DNA from: Treponema_C sp050320395
GTDB lineage: Bacteria > Spirochaetota > Spirochaetia > Treponematales > Treponemataceae
DNA length: 64,000 nucleotides
Assembly (NCBI RefSeq): GCF_050320395.1
Contig: NZ_CP144459.1
Location: forward strand, 2,170,001 to 2,234,000
Direction of reading: 5' to 3'
Position 1 is the first letter of the stretch. Every line of letters starts with the position of its first letter. The notes beneath the pieces were generated by a model. That model searched no databases. It worked only from the letters and a program-made list of their open reading frames with translations, and was not told the DNA's origin. Of the stretch, positions 62,866-64,000 are shown piece after piece. The position numbers and the translations under genes were made by a program.

Positions 62866-63948
62866 TTACCATTCCAAAAGCTTGTTTAAAGCATCGCCGC
62901 TTTTAAGCATTTGGTAGTTTTCGGGAAGACGCAAAGATTTGGTAACTTCTTCAACCGCCTGAGCAAAGCCTGCAGCCTGTTTTTGGCGGCCGAGCTGTTC
63001 CTTTATATACTCGTAAACCGTAATTGCGGTATCGGGCTGAACTTCATCGTCAAGGGCGAGAATCTTTGCACCGTATTTTTCCTGCACGGCATAAAACTGA
63101 AAATCGTCGGGCATTTCTTTTATATCCGAAACAAAGCCCGCATTTTGAGTAAATAATTTTAAAAGGGAATCGTAGTCCATGCCCAGCTGTTGAGCGGCCA
63201 AGGTTCCTTTACTGATATACATATCGCCCGCCTGAAAGCCCGAGTTATCGACCTTGCCTTTTACCTTTAATTGGGCATAACTTGTTTTTTTGTTTTTTAC
63301 ATCGGCGTGTAAAGAAGAGGCGAGTTTTTTAGCCGCAACGGCATCTTTTGCCTTCGGGACGACCACCAAAAAAAGTTTTAAAATATCGTTTTGTACAAAA
63401 TTCGATTTATTGATTTCAAAAAACGAGCGGATTTCGGCATCGGACACACTCATATTTTGCAGAGAATTTTGCTTAAGCGACATCACATACTGCTGAGCAA
63501 TCAATTGATTTTTCAGGAAGGTTTTGTATTCGTTTAAATTCATGCCGATTTGCGTATTAAAATACTCGTCAAGCGACATCCCGCTTTGAGACTTTACCAG
63601 GGCGGCAAATTCCTGCTCGCTCACCTGCTGACCGACTTGGGCGGAGATGGAATCCAAAAAGTATCTGTCCACTTGAGAATCGCTTATGGAAAGCCCGGCT
63701 TTTTGCGCGGCTTGAATTGCAAGCTTTTCATCTATCATGGCATCGAGGATTTCTTTTTTTTGTTCAATCGAAAAAGAGGGCATCCCCGTTTGCTTTTGAT
63801 AAGCGGCTACCCGCGTTTTAAGCTGTTTAAGCGTGATCGATTCCGTTTTGTACAGTTTTACCGTAACCAAAGGCTGTAAATCGCTTTGCGCCGACACGGC
63901 GGCGGTAAAAATCATCAAAAGAAAAGCTGTTCCGAATACACGTTTCAT
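62866..63948 (-). CDS. SurA-like periplasmic chaperone
   Basis: A protein of 360 residues with signal peptide (cut after VSAQ). The SurA N-terminal domain is visible: KKEILDAMIDEKLAIQAAQKAGLSISDSQVDRYF, then LNEYKTFLKNQLIAQQYV. The middle (about 180-290) is where a parvulin domain would be, but its active-site pattern is weak. Likely escorts outer-membrane proteins. Sixteen bases upstream of nusB. It is the last gene in the window; no complete gene follows. Confidence 0.82.
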   Translation of the reverse strand: MKRVFGTAFLLMIFTAAVSAQSDLQPLVTVKLYKTESITLKQLKTRVAAYQKQTGMPSFSIEQKKEILDAMIDEKLAIQAAQKAGLSISDSQVDRYFLDSISAQVGQQVSEQEFAALVKSQSGMSLDEYFNTQIGMNLNEYKTFLKNQLIAQQYVMSLKQNSLQNMSVSDAEIRSFFEINKSNFVQNDILKLFLVVVPKAKDAVAAKKLASSLHADVKNKKTSYAQLKVKGKVDNSGFQAGDMYISKGTLAAQQLGMDYDSLLKLFTQNAGFVSDIKEMPDDFQFYAVQEKYGAKILALDDEVQPDTAITVYEYIKEQLGRQKQAAGFAQAVEEVTKSLRLPENYQMLKSGDALNKLLEW

Positions 63949-64000
63949 ATCCCGTCCTTTTAAAATAAAGCAGTTTTAAGCCTTGCGGCATAAAAATATA

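Overview
The window comes from a spirochaete of the genus Treponema. Evidence: an rRNA operon with 16S-tRNA-Ala-23S-5S order, a DUF2715-type outer-membrane protein, groES unlinked from groEL, a DUF115 motility-type glycosyltransferase, and mid-range GC content that suits an oral treponeme. I cannot name the species from the sequence alone.

Positions 1-30127 hold most of a transposable (Mu-like) prophage whose left end lies outside the window. An S24 repressor (11817-12527, minus) faces an operator-studded early promoter. Rightward from it run small accessory genes, a Ner-like regulator, MuA- and MuB-type transposition proteins, Gam, GemA, a lysis cassette, the Mu gp27/gp28-type terminase, a DUF935 portal and a MuF head protein carrying a C-terminal toxin-like domain. 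A DNA methylase, an ASCH protein and the right terminus follow. Leftward from the repressor, on the minus strand, lie the protease/scaffold, decoration protein, lambda-E-like capsid, head-tail joining proteins, tail tube, frameshifted tail chaperone, tape measure and fibre genes. The virion genes are therefore split into two divergent arms around the control region, unlike Mu itself. Three related repeats of about 20 bp end at 30127, and a host GAF-domain gene is cut off exactly there.

Positions 30128-42452 are host genes: the truncated GAF gene, a polysaccharide-deacetylase-like/beta-propeller protein, a zinc-ribbon protein, a LysM-M23 endopeptidase, signal peptidase I, a penicillin-binding protein, a DUF115 protein, an HD-GYP protein, a degenerate aldo/keto reductase and glycyl-tRNA synthetase.

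Positions 42508-48750 form a six-gene operon: a NifH-like protein, two nitrogenase-component-1-like proteins and a complete iron/cobalamin-type ABC importer (lipoprotein, permease, ATPase). It starts from a consensus promoter with a perfect 7-1-7 palindrome just downstream. This looks like a nitrogenase-like reductase of unknown substrate coupled to metal-complex uptake. I consider it the most interesting host system here.

Positions 48760-49650 hold no convincing gene but a dense run of perfect inverted repeats, including two sequences that mimic the 3' end of 5S rRNA. The rRNA operon (49653-54764, minus) follows. Then come a CDP-alcohol phosphatidyltransferase, an outer-membrane protein, a cytidylate-kinase-like protein, a NUDIX hydrolase, envelope lipoproteins, GroES, a TPR lipoprotein, NusB and a SurA-like chaperone.
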